Shown one piece after another: positions 52,903-60,586 of a DNA stretch of 64,000 nucleotides (position 1 is the stretch's first letter; each line of letters begins with the position of its first letter). The position numbers and the translations under genes are program-made. Source of the DNA: Rhizobium sp. Leaf453 (lineage in GTDB: Bacteria > Pseudomonadota > Alphaproteobacteria > Rhizobiales > Rhizobiaceae); NCBI RefSeq assembly GCF_001425605.1, contig NZ_LMRG01000005.1, positions 1 through 64,000 of the forward strand. Reading direction: 5' to 3'. Under the pieces are notes generated by a model. The model was not told where the DNA came from, did no database searches, and saw only the letters and a list, made by a program, of their open reading frames with translations.

Positions 52903-54030
52903 TTAGAGCCCGAGAGCGAGTTGCGGTTCTTGCCCGCTCACTTCGGTGTTGAGCGATGACAGGGTGATCCCGAGGAGCCGCACCGGACGTTTGAACGGGA
53001 ACACCGAGGCGAGCAGGGTCTCAGCATTCTCCAGGACCATGTCGATGTCTGACACGGATCCCGACACGGTCCTGCTGCGGGTCGCCTGGCTGAAATCCGA
53101 ATATTTGATTTTGACAGTCACGGTCTTCCCCGTGATGTCGTGCGCTTCGCAATAGCGCCAGACTTTCTCGGCCAACGGCCGCAACTCGGCTTTGGCCAGA
53201 TCGAAATCGTCGATGTCCTCAACGAACGTGTCCTCGGCGCCAACAGACTTTCGAATGCGATCGGATCTCACCCGGCGTTCATCGACCCCACGGGCAATGC
53301 CGTAGAAATACGGACCGGACTTCCCGAAATTCTGCTGAAGGAAGGCGAGCGACTTCGCTTTGAGATCAAGCCCGGTTTCGATGCCGTGCCGTTTCATCCG
53401 TTCGGCGGTGGCCGGTCCCACGCCATGGAATTTCTTGACGGGGAGGGCCTCGACGAAACCCGGCCCGTTCTTCGGCGTGATGACGGCCTGGCCGTTCGGC
53501 TTGTTCAGGTTGCTCGCCATCTTGGCCAGGAATTTGTTGTAGGAGATGCCCGCCGAGGCATTGAGACCGGTGACCTGTTTGATCTTTGCGCGGATTTCCA
53601 ACGCGATGTCGGTGGCGATCTCCATGCCCTTCAAGTTCTCGGTCACATCGAGATAGGCCTCATCGAGCGACAGCGGTTCGATCAGCGGCGTATATTCGGC
53701 GAAGATTTCGCGTATCTGCTGGGATACCGCCTTGTAGACATCGAAGCGCGGCGGCACAAAGATCAGCTCCGGGCACTTGCGTTTGGCGGTTACCGACGGC
53801 ATGGCCGAATGCACGCCGAAGACACGGGCCTCGTAACTTGCGGCCGCCACAACGCCGCGTGCCGCCGATCCTCCGACCGCCAATGGTAGCCCACGTAGCT
53901 CCGGGTTGTCTCGCTGCTCGACCGATGCATAAAATGCGTCCATGTCCACATGGATGATTTTGCGCACGGGTTGCACGCGACCCATGCCGTCAGTTTCCAG
54001 ACGGTAATCCGGCATTTGGTGAACAGGCAT
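52903..54030 (-). CDS. dinB: DNA polymerase IV (Y-family)
   Basis: About 375 residues; the start could be ATG 54030, ATG 53985 or a TTG at 54066 that overlaps the SRAP stop. Y-family motifs: IIHVDMDAFYASVEQRD (metal Asp), SLDEAYLDVTENL, ASAGISYNKFLAKMASNLN, GVGPATAERMKRHGIETG. It is the last gene of the LexA-boxed operon and provides error-prone lesion bypass during the SOS response. Confidence 0.92.
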   Translation of the reverse strand: MPVHQMPDYRLETDGMGRVQPVRKIIHVDMDAFYASVEQRDNPELRGLPLAVGGSAARGVVAAASYEARVFGVHSAMPSVTAKRKCPELIFVPPRFDVYKAVSQQIREIFAEYTPLIEPLSLDEAYLDVTENLKGMEIATDIALEIRAKIKQVTGLNASAGISYNKFLAKMASNLNKPNGQAVITPKNGPGFVEALPVKKFHGVGPATAERMKRHGIETGLDLKAKSLAFLQQNFGKSGPYFYGIARGVDERRVRSDRIRKSVGAEDTFVEDIDDFDLAKAELRPLAEKVWRYCEAHDITGKTVTVKIKYSDFSQATRSRTVSGSVSDIDMVLENAETLLASVFPFKRPVRLLGITLSSLNTEVSGQEPQLALGL

Positions 54031-54062
54031 TTGACTGCCCTGGTCGTGCTCTATGCTGGTGA

Positions 54063-54740
54063 TCAAAGCAACAGACCTTCCTTGTCCGGCTTTGGTTTGG
54101 CCTGCGGCGGCACGATCACCAGCATGTTGCCCGGTAGCGGACGCTGTAGGAGACGAGCTTCATCCCACGGTGCTGTCAGCCAGGTCTCGACTTCTTCAGG
54201 CGTGGTCAGGATGGAGGGCATGGCCTTTTGATGAATCGGCGAGACGATCTCGTTGGGGGAGGTCGTCAGAAATCCGAAGAGTTCGTATTCCTGTTCGCCA
54301 TCCCTGACCTTCCGCACGCCTTTCCAGGGCGTCCAGAAGCCCGCGAAAAACATCAGCGGCCGATCTTCATTGCCGGCAAACCAAGCGTTCGGGACACGCC
54401 CGCCCTCCATCTTGCTGGCTGGGTCAGGCTCGGCAAAAGACGTGAACGGCACGACGCAGCGGCTGGTAGGCCCAAGCCAGCGGCGCCAATGTGGCGAACT
54501 TACATTGCGGATATTGGTGACGCCCGGGTCGTAGTTTTTCACATTGGCGGGCGGCGACGGCATGCCCCAGGTCGCCCGGGCAATCTCTCGGCTCCCGTCC
54601 TCGGCAACGCGGACAATCGGTGCCTGATAGCCCGGGTAAACGTCGAAGCTCGCTTCGTTCCAGCCGGCGCGATCCCTAAAAGCCTTCGTGAACTGGAGAA
54701 CCGCGTCACGGGTGGTGGTCACATTGTAGAGATTGCACAT
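54063..54740 (-). CDS. SOS response-associated peptidase (SRAP/YedK)
   Basis: 225 residues from ATG 54740; catalytic Cys2 is in MCNLYNVTTTRD, exposed after Met removal. Further family signatures: WGMPSPPANVK, NIRNVSSPHWR, RCVVPFTSFAEPDP, FAGFWTPW and SPIHQKAMPSIL (active-site His). SRAP forms a covalent crosslink with abasic sites in single-stranded DNA and shields them. It sits between the helicase and dinB, in a damage-tolerance operon. Confidence 0.92.
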   Translation of the reverse strand: MCNLYNVTTTRDAVLQFTKAFRDRAGWNEASFDVYPGYQAPIVRVAEDGSREIARATWGMPSPPANVKNYDPGVTNIRNVSSPHWRRWLGPTSRCVVPFTSFAEPDPASKMEGGRVPNAWFAGNEDRPLMFFAGFWTPWKGVRKVRDGEQEYELFGFLTTSPNEIVSPIHQKAMPSILTTPEEVETWLTAPWDEARLLQRPLPGNMLVIVPPQAKPKPDKEGLLL

Positions 54741-54750
54741 CGATCCTCTC

Positions 54751-56817
54751 CTATTTCCACATGGCTCGCATACGGGCGCCGACATCGATACGGATCTGCT
54801 GAGCACTTCGCTCGGACGTGGCTGCCGAGACCTTCGGCCAAGTCGTCGTCTCGAAGAATTGCAGCAGCGTGGCAGGAATGAACCGCGTCCTCGCCGCATA
54901 AACATGCCGATCCCCTTGAGCGTTCTGCCCGTGGGTAAAAAACCGCTGCGGCGTGACCAGCGCCAGGTGATCCCTGGCGCGGGTCATGGCGACATAAAGC
55001 AGCCGGCGCTCTTCCTCGAGTTCCTGGCTGGTCCCGGTTCCCAGATCAGACGGTATACAGCCGTCAACGACATTGAGCATGAAGACCGCGCGCCATTCCT
55101 GGCCTTTTGCCGAATGAATGGTCGACAGGATCAGATAGTCCTCGTCGAGCAGCGGCACGCCGGCCTGATCGCTGGTCGCATCTGGCGGATCAAGCGTTAA
55201 TTCGGTGAGGAAGCGCTCGCGCGATGGATAGCTGCTGGCGATCTGCTCGAGCTGTAAGAGATCGGCCTTGCGGGTGTCTGCATCTTCATGGATGCGATCG
55301 AGATGCGGCTCGTACCAGAGGCGTGCCTGCCCGATATCCGATGGCCAGCCATTTTCATTCTTTCGCAAGCCCCCAAGCAGTTGAACGAACGATGTCCAGT
55401 CTTCGCCGGACTTGGGCGGAGGTGGGATCTCGGCAAGGGCGAGCAGTGGCTCCGGGTCAGCCGCGATCGTCTCAAGAATGTTGCCGGCCGTCTTTGGCCC
55501 GATCCCCGGCAGCATCTGCAGCAGCCGGAAGCCGGCAACGCGGTCGCGCGGGTTCTGCGCGAACCGCAGAACCGCCAGCATGTCTTTGACATGGGCGCTA
55601 TCGAGAAACTTCAGGCCGCCGAACTTGACGAAGGGGATGTTGCGGCGGGTGAGTTCGACCTCAAGCGGACCGCTATGACTGGATGTGCGAAACAGCACAG
55701 CCTGGTTCTTCAGCGTCATGCCGGTCTCGCGGTTGGCGAGCACCTGGTCGACGATGAAATTCGCCTGCTCGGTCTCGTCCTTGACGGTGACCAGTTTCGG
55801 TCGCTCCAGCGATTGCCGATCGGTCCACAGGTTCTTGGTCAAACGCTCGCGCGCCAGATCGATGACGCCATTTGCTGCGGCGAGGATCGGCTGTGTCGAA
55901 CGATAATTCCGATCCAGCGTGATGATATCGGCAGCCGGACTGAAGGATGATGGGAAATCGAGGATGTTGCGAACCGTCGCCGCGCGGAACGAATAGATCG
56001 ACTGCGCATCGTCGCCGACCACCGTCAACCCACGTCCACCGGGCTTGAGCGCCATCAGCACCGAGGCCTGCAACTTATTGGTATCCTGATACTCATCGAC
56101 CATCACATGGTCGAACCGATTGCCGATATCGTCGGCAAGATCGGGATCGCTGACCATCTGGGCCCAATAGAGTAGCAGATCGTCGTAATCGAGCACGTTC
56201 TGGGCCTGTTTGGCCTCGACATAGGCGGCAAACAATTGCTTCAGCTGTTCTTCCCAGCTCGCCACCCATGGATAGTGCTGGCGCAGGATCTCGTTCAATG
56301 GCGCCTGCGAATTCACCGCACGCGAATAGATCGACAGGCACGTGCCCTTGGTGGGAAAACGGTTTTCGGTCTTGGAAAAACCCAGCTCGTGACGGGCAAG
56401 GTTCATCAGGTCGGCACTGTCCTCCCGATCGTGGATGGTGAAATCCACATTGAGCCCGATCTGCTCGGCATAGATCCGCAGCAATCGGGCGCCTATCCCG
56501 TGAAACGTACCGGCCCAGGCCAGCGCATCGGTCAAAGTCCCGGAATTGGCGCCCAGCACCTGCTTGCAGATCCGCTCGACACGGCGCGCCATTTCTGACG
56601 CGGCCCGGCGGGAAAACGTCATCAGCAGCATGCGCCGCGGATCGGCCCCGTTGACGATCAGGTGGGCCACGCGATGGGCAAGCGTATTGGTCTTGCCGGA
56701 TCCGGCGCCAGCGATGATCAGAAGCGGTCCTGCCACCTGTCCGTCCGCCCGCCTGACGCCGTGTTCCACAGCCTGCCGTTGCTGCTCGTTCAGTTTTTCC
56801 AGATAGGCAACCGTCAT
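54751..56817 (-). CDS. UvrD/Rep-family superfamily 1 DNA helicase
   Basis: About 688 residues. The frame is open to 56964, but that lies across the SOS box; ATG 56817 has GGGGA seven bases upstream and fits the family start. Motifs: Q-motif LNEQQRQAVEHG, Walker A LLIIAGAGSGKTNTLAHR, motif II VMVDEYQDTNKLQ, motif III VVGDDAQSIYSFRAA, motif IV-VI LDRNYRSTQPIL, TIHSAKGQEWRAVF and LLYVAMTRARDHLALV. A 3'-5' helicase for repair or fork remodelling, first gene of the LexA-controlled operon. Confidence 0.92.
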   Translation of the reverse strand: MTVAYLEKLNEQQRQAVEHGVRRADGQVAGPLLIIAGAGSGKTNTLAHRVAHLIVNGADPRRMLLMTFSRRAASEMARRVERICKQVLGANSGTLTDALAWAGTFHGIGARLLRIYAEQIGLNVDFTIHDREDSADLMNLARHELGFSKTENRFPTKGTCLSIYSRAVNSQAPLNEILRQHYPWVASWEEQLKQLFAAYVEAKQAQNVLDYDDLLLYWAQMVSDPDLADDIGNRFDHVMVDEYQDTNKLQASVLMALKPGGRGLTVVGDDAQSIYSFRAATVRNILDFPSSFSPAADIITLDRNYRSTQPILAAANGVIDLARERLTKNLWTDRQSLERPKLVTVKDETEQANFIVDQVLANRETGMTLKNQAVLFRTSSHSGPLEVELTRRNIPFVKFGGLKFLDSAHVKDMLAVLRFAQNPRDRVAGFRLLQMLPGIGPKTAGNILETIAADPEPLLALAEIPPPPKSGEDWTSFVQLLGGLRKNENGWPSDIGQARLWYEPHLDRIHEDADTRKADLLQLEQIASSYPSRERFLTELTLDPPDATSDQAGVPLLDEDYLILSTIHSAKGQEWRAVFMLNVVDGCIPSDLGTGTSQELEEERRLLYVAMTRARDHLALVTPQRFFTHGQNAQGDRHVYAARTRFIPATLLQFFETTTWPKVSAATSERSAQQIRIDVGARMRAMWK

Positions 56818-56947
56818 GCCGTCATCCCCGATAAGTGCCTGTCTGTTCATGCTGTTTTGGTTTGGGATGCCCGTCGCTTGCTCATCGCGTACCGCTATCC
56901 GCGCCTTAGCCACCGCCAGAATCAGCATTGACTCATTTGGAGGATAA

Positions 56948-56962
56948 GAACAAATAATGAAC
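56948..56962 (-). promoter_or_regulatory. LexA (SOS) box
   Basis: On the minus strand GTTC-ATTATTT-GTTC, exactly the alphaproteobacterial direct-repeat SOS box GTTC-N7-GTTC. It lies 131 bp upstream of the chosen helicase start and in its promoter direction, so the helicase, SRAP and dinB genes should be repressed by LexA and induced by DNA damage. Confidence 0.85.
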
Positions 56963-57009
56963 ATATCAGCCGCGATCGCCGCTGAAAAGCCCTGAACAGC
57001 ATCGACGAG

Positions 57010-57825
57010 GGCACTGTCATGTTAACCGGGCGTCGATCAAAATGTGGGATCTGGTGGCATGACCAAATTTGCCCGTGATCCGCTCTATCGCCGCCATCGA
57101 TTTCCAGCAGATGTGATTGCCCACGCTGTGTGGCTCTACTTCCGGTTTCCGCTCAGTCTGCGCATGGTTGAGGATGTGCTGGCAGCCGGTGGAATCATCG
57201 TCTCTCACCAGACTGTTAGGCTGTGGGCGGAGAAGTTTGGCCGGCATTTTGCCAATGATATCCGCAGGCGCTCGGCCGGCAGGCTCGGTGACAAATGGCA
57301 CCTTGATGAGGTTGTGATCACGATCGCCGGCAAGAAACATTGGCTCTGGCGTGCCGTCGATCAGGAGGGTTTCGTCCTTGACGTCCTGGTCCAGAGCCGG
57401 CTCAATGCCGAAGCTGCCAAGCGTTTGATGCGAAAGCTGCTGAAAGGACAAGGCCGTTCGCCGCGTGTGATGATCACCGACAAACTTCGATCCTATAACG
57501 CAGCGAAGCGGGAGATCATGCCCGGCGTCGAGCATCGCTCGCATAAAGGCTTGAACAATCGGGCTGAAAACTCCCATCAGCCGACCCGAAGGCGAGAAAG
57601 GATCATGAAGCGCTTCAAGTCACCGAGGCACCTTCAACGTTTTGTTTCCATCCACGATCCGATTGCCAACCTCTTTCACATCCCCCGAAATGACGTCCCA
57701 TCCAACGATCATCGCGAGCTGCGAACAATCGCCATGGACACTTGGTATCAGATCGCACGCCTTCGCCCCGCTTAAACCAAAGCGCAAATCCTAGATCTTG
57801 CCTTGGCAGCGTTAAGTTTAGTGCC
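57010..57825 (+). mobile_element. IS6-family insertion sequence
   Basis: 816 bp. Ends are related as inverted repeats (GGCACT at 57010 and its complement AGTGCC at 57820-57825, both followed inward by a TTAAC). One transposase gene fills the element. The flanking eight bases (TCGACGAG, GGCTGCGT) do not match, so there is no target duplication, as after IS6-mediated deletion or cointegrate resolution. Confidence 0.8.
57059..57775 (+). CDS. IS6-family DDE transposase
   Basis: 238 residues from ATG 57059. Catalytic residues: D in DKWHLDEVVITIAGKK, D in VMITDKLRSYNAAKRE, E in NNRAENSHQPTRRRER. The N-terminus (MTKFARDPLYRRHRFP) contains the DNA-binding part. Length and order match IS26-like enzymes. 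Appears intact. Confidence 0.92.
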   Translation: MTKFARDPLYRRHRFPADVIAHAVWLYFRFPLSLRMVEDVLAAGGIIVSHQTVRLWAEKFGRHFANDIRRRSAGRLGDKWHLDEVVITIAGKKHWLWRAVDQEGFVLDVLVQSRLNAEAAKRLMRKLLKGQGRSPRVMITDKLRSYNAAKREIMPGVEHRSHKGLNNRAENSHQPTRRRERIMKRFKSPRHLQRFVSIHDPIANLFHIPRNDVPSNDHRELRTIAMDTWYQIARLRPA

Positions 57826-57952
57826 GGCTGCGTGACTGGAAGCGGCGAGCACCAGCTTTGGCCGCAGCCCTTTAACTTTACGATGCCGGAAAAACCTTGT
57901 TGCAGACGGTGCCCATGTGCGCGAAACTCAGGGCAACCGGAACGGAGCGATC

Positions 57953-58156
57953 ATGTCGCAGTACTTCAATCAGATGCGCGGAGATAACGACGCGAAACGC
58001 TTGTTGGAGGAGCGACTTGCTCGCGAGGAAATGGGCAATGCCGCGTATGACAAGATGATCTCGAACCATGATGATCGCACGTTCAAGATCGTTGGCGCCG
58101 TGCTCATGGTCGTTTTCGGAGTCGCGGTGTTCGTCGTGACCGGGCTTGAATACTGA
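57953..58156 (+). CDS. small single-span membrane protein
   Basis: 67 residues from ATG 57953 with CGGAGCGATC upstream. The N-terminal two thirds are charged and helical (NDAKRLLEERLAREEMGN); the C-terminus is one membrane helix (FKIVGAVLMVVFGVAVFVVT). Tail-anchored topology with a cytosolic head is likely. Function unknown. Confidence 0.65.
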   Translation: MSQYFNQMRGDNDAKRLLEERLAREEMGNAAYDKMISNHDDRTFKIVGAVLMVVFGVAVFVVTGLEY

Positions 58157-58167
58157 AAGATGACACA

Positions 58168-58266
58168 ATGTCCGCAGATTGGGTGAATCTGATTGTCTTG
58201 CGCTGATCCTTACGATTTTCGCGGGCGCCATGGCGTTGATGGTGTAGACGCCCCAGGACGGATATG
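58168..58266 (+). pseudogene. small membrane protein remnant
   Basis: ATG 58168 reads MSADWVNLIVL and then stops; one base later in another frame it continues ALILTIFAGAMALMV, a TAG (probably TGG), then TPQDG. A frameshift and a stop have broken a short hydrophobic protein directly after the previous small membrane gene. Confidence 0.5.
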
Positions 58267-58428
58267 TTCTCGATGAGTGTCCGTCGTCGAATGATTTGAG
58301 ACTTTTTGGGGATCTCGCCAGCTCGGCGATAATCATCGCTTACATATACCGCATTTATCCAAATGCGGCACCTGCCACACAATTCCTCATGCTCTCCGTA
58401 TGGGCTGAGTTTCGCGTTCATCTGTCGA

Positions 58429-59607
58429 TCACCTTTTCAGCAGGCTTTCCACCACCTCGGGACCGAGAACCTTTTCTAGGGCTTTCACTCCGTTCTTGGG
58501 CAGTCTCGATAGGCCGCTGACGATGCCCTCTTTCCACGCATCTCCACGCTCCCATGCTTCCTCCCACGCTTCGGCCAGTTCGTCGCCGTGGCGCGTCTCC
58601 ATGAGGGCTTCGAAGAGCAAGGCGGCCTGCGACAGGTCTTTGTCTGCTTTCACGCGTCCTAGCGTGTCCGTCAGCCTACGCGAAGACACGATCAGCTTGT
58701 GGACGGCATACCTCTCGGGAGCGGGGACAAGGACGTTCACGCCCTCGCGGAAGAGAAGCACCGTCCGGATTGGCTCGTAGATGAGATAGTCCAAGAACCG
58801 GAGGTTTTCCGCCGACGCGCCGCCGAGGGCGGGCATGGGCGATGGTTTGCCAGTGTATTCGTCCGATCCACGGTTTCCAGTCAGGAACTCCACCCGGTAG
58901 CCTTTGGCGTTCTGGAAGGCCACCACCTTGGCTTTGTCGGCCTGGTGCGGAACCGCTCGGAAGTCGGGATCGACCGACTGGAGGATTTCTAGGATCGGCG
59001 GCAGGCTGTCTTGGACCCCAGCCGAGATCGCGAAGTCCTGCGCGAAATCCGCGTCGCCCGTCTGCATGGCTGCCGAGGGGAGGCGGACACCGAGCATCCC
59101 CGCATAGGTGCTGAATGCCACCGACCCAATCAGGACGGCCCGCAGCCGGAACAATCCGGCGTCGGCTAGAGCTTTAGTGACATCGCCCGCGAATGGATCA
59201 GGACCGGGGAGGCCTGCGCGGCGCAGCGTGCTAACCATGCGCCTCCGCTCCCGGATGTTGTCCTTGATCTCCTTGTGGGCCTTCACCCGCTCCGTGATCG
59301 CTATGTCGCTCGCGGGACCGACGTAGCTTCGCTTGTCCTTGCCCTCGGGGGTAGGGAGATCAAAATACCAGTAATCGCGATCTTTGACGGTCACGCTCAC
59401 GAACCATCCCTCCAAGGGGAAGTCCGCCACAAATTGAGCATCGAGCGTCCGTTGCGCCAGCTCCGCGAACATCGTCCGATAGCTGATGTCGATCCCTTTC
59501 ATCATTGGCGTTTCCTTCTCGAGTGCGGCGGCCCTCTCGGCGGCAAGTTCGGCCATCGCCTGGTCGAAGCGCCGTTTCCTTCTGCTGATGAAGTCATTTT
59601 CGCTCAT
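58429..59607 (-). CDS. GSU2403-type nucleotidyltransferase fold protein
   Basis: 392 residues. N-terminal helical region (RRKRRFDQAMAELAAERAAA), then an NTase core: LRAVLIGSVAFSTYAGMLG (GS motif), QTGDADFAQDFAIS (D-x-D metal pair) and KGYRVEFLTG. The C-terminal half is helical (ERYAVHKLIVSSRR). Related AbiEii/MenT-like proteins are toxins acting on tRNA or nucleotides. An upstream frame ending in TGA overlaps its ATG (ATGA), and two palindromic boxes lie in the promoter, both typical of toxin-antitoxin control, though no antitoxin gene is intact here. Confidence 0.8.
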   Translation of the reverse strand: MSENDFISRRKRRFDQAMAELAAERAAALEKETPMMKGIDISYRTMFAELAQRTLDAQFVADFPLEGWFVSVTVKDRDYWYFDLPTPEGKDKRSYVGPASDIAITERVKAHKEIKDNIRERRRMVSTLRRAGLPGPDPFAGDVTKALADAGLFRLRAVLIGSVAFSTYAGMLGVRLPSAAMQTGDADFAQDFAISAGVQDSLPPILEILQSVDPDFRAVPHQADKAKVVAFQNAKGYRVEFLTGNRGSDEYTGKPSPMPALGGASAENLRFLDYLIYEPIRTVLLFREGVNVLVPAPERYAVHKLIVSSRRLTDTLGRVKADKDLSQAALLFEALMETRHGDELAEAWEEAWERGDAWKEGIVSGLSRLPKNGVKALEKVLGPEVVESLLKR

Positions 59608-59618
59608 CTCGCACCGCT

Positions 59619-59647
59619 GTTATAAGTCTCGGCCAAGACCTTATAAC
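59619..59647. promoter_or_regulatory. 29-bp near-palindrome, promoter-proximal operator candidate
   Basis: GTTATAAG ... CTTATAAC, with a related centre (TCTCGGCCAAGAC). It lies 11 bp upstream of the nucleotidyltransferase start and is almost identical to the second copy 48 bp further up. Confidence 0.7.
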
Positions 59648-59666
59648 CATGTTCGCTTTTGTCAAC

Positions 59667-59695
59667 GTTATAAGTCTTTGCCAAAACCTTATAAC
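59667..59695. promoter_or_regulatory. 29-bp near-palindrome, distal operator candidate
   Basis: GTTATAAG ... CTTATAAC with centre TCTTTGCCAAAAC. Copies are spaced 48 bp centre to centre, roughly 4.6 helical turns, permitting cooperative repressor binding. The minus-strand reading of both encodes YKVLAKTYN and YKVLAETYN in the frame that ends at the nucleotidyltransferase ATG, so a coding origin of the repeat is the alternative. Confidence 0.65.
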
Positions 59696-59802
59696 GGGTT
59701 GGCTGCCACACCCCCCCCGGAAGCCCGGGGTAAAAGTGCAGATCGTGTTCTGTTTCAGTTCGATGGCTGCCCTGCCTGCTCGTCGGCCTGCTCACACGCT
59801 CG

Positions 59803-59898
59803 CGCTGGCGTCGTAACGTTAACCCCGCGGCGATTAGCCTATGCGATTTTGCGGCATGACCCAAACCGTTCGAAACCGTCTCTATCGCCGCCACCGGT
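59803..59898 (+). mobile_element. IS6-family 5'-end remnant
   Basis: 59812 onward resembles the left end of the full IS6 copy (GTTAACC, then the start codon region), and ATG 59856 reads MTQTVRNRLYRRHR, aligning with MTKFARDPLYRRHR of the intact transposase. It stops at 59898 where the 306-bp element begins. A different, diverged IS6 member cut by that element. Confidence 0.7.
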
Positions 59899-60204
59899 TG
59901 TCGTTTGGCATTTAACTGTAAGAATGCGCCCGTTCAGACTGGTGATGGCACCTAATTTGAGATTCGTCGGTGTGATTTTCCGTGCAAAACGCCTTTCGGT
60001 TCGGCGATAACCATCTGTAATATAGGTTATTTTCTCATGGAAGCGTGGCTGTAAGCAGCCATCTTTCCCTGGCGGTGAATCTCACATTAAGTGCCAAAAA
60101 GCGAAGCCAGAATCTCAAATTAAATGCCAAGTCTCAATTTAAGTGCCGCGCTATCTTATTGAAACTGTTAGGACTGGAATCTCACGATTAAATGCAAAAC
60201 GACA
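59899..60204. mobile_element. 306-bp non-autonomous element with Tn7/Tn5053-like ends
   Basis: The left end TGTCGTTTGGCATTTAACTG (59899) and the reverse complement of the right end, TGTCGTTTTGCATTTAATCG (to 60204), are near-identical terminal repeats starting with TGT. Internal copies of a 20-bp box (consensus GAATCTCA-A-TTAA-TGCCA) lie inverted at the left end (59907-59926, 59946-59965) and direct at the right end (60077, 60110, 60130, 60177). Multiple transposase-binding boxes at both ends with no transposase gene define a miniature derivative of a TnsB/TniA-class transposon. Flanks (CCGGT, CCACT) lack a clear duplication. Confidence 0.75.
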
Positions 60205-60452
60205 CCACTCAAAGTGCGTTTGATCTGCACCGCGGTGGAACGTATGCCGCCCGTTGGAAGGCGGTGCTGAATGATTGCATCGTCGAAGCCGGGGACTGCA
60301 CCAGAGCGTTGGAGCTCGATCCGTTCGACAATCAACCCAGAGGGATCGCCGAGTGTTCCGGTTTCGCTGAGCAATGCGGCGAGCATACAAGCGATGGCAT
60401 TTGCCTCAAATGTGGTGCCCGCGCCACTGGTTCCAATTACGGAAAGCGCCAT
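60205..60452 (-). pseudogene. Cap4/DUF4297-like nuclease domain, truncated by the miniature element
   Basis: From ATG 60452 (AGAGGTCGCGCA upstream) the protein reads MALSVIGTSGAGTTFEANAI, then IVERIELQRSG, FDDAIIQHRLP and STAVQIKRTLSG, after which the frame enters the miniature element and stops at 60168. The E (FEANAI), D (FDDAI) and QxK (VQIKR) residues match the PD-(D/E)xK core of Cap4-type effector nucleases in CBASS, Avs and related anti-phage systems. The rest of the gene is absent, so this is a disabled defence gene. Family match is inferred from motif order. Confidence 0.6.
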
Positions 60453-60586
60453 TGCGCGACCTCTAATCTTCCCTGTCTTGGTCGAGTGCGGTTTTGCATC
60501 ATATTGCGAGAATTGGTGAGACGGGCAAGTAGAGCTCCATTGCATTGATGGCCGGTTCACGGCGTCGAGCGCAGTCAGCGTTGCAT

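Noticed and set aside
56818-56964. N-terminal extension of the helicase frame
   Set aside because: The extension spans the LexA box and probable promoter; conserved helicase sequence starts after ATG 56817.
60192-60548. Plus-strand 118-codon frame over the truncated nuclease
   Set aside because: Antisense to the nuclease motifs; cysteine-rich random-looking translation.
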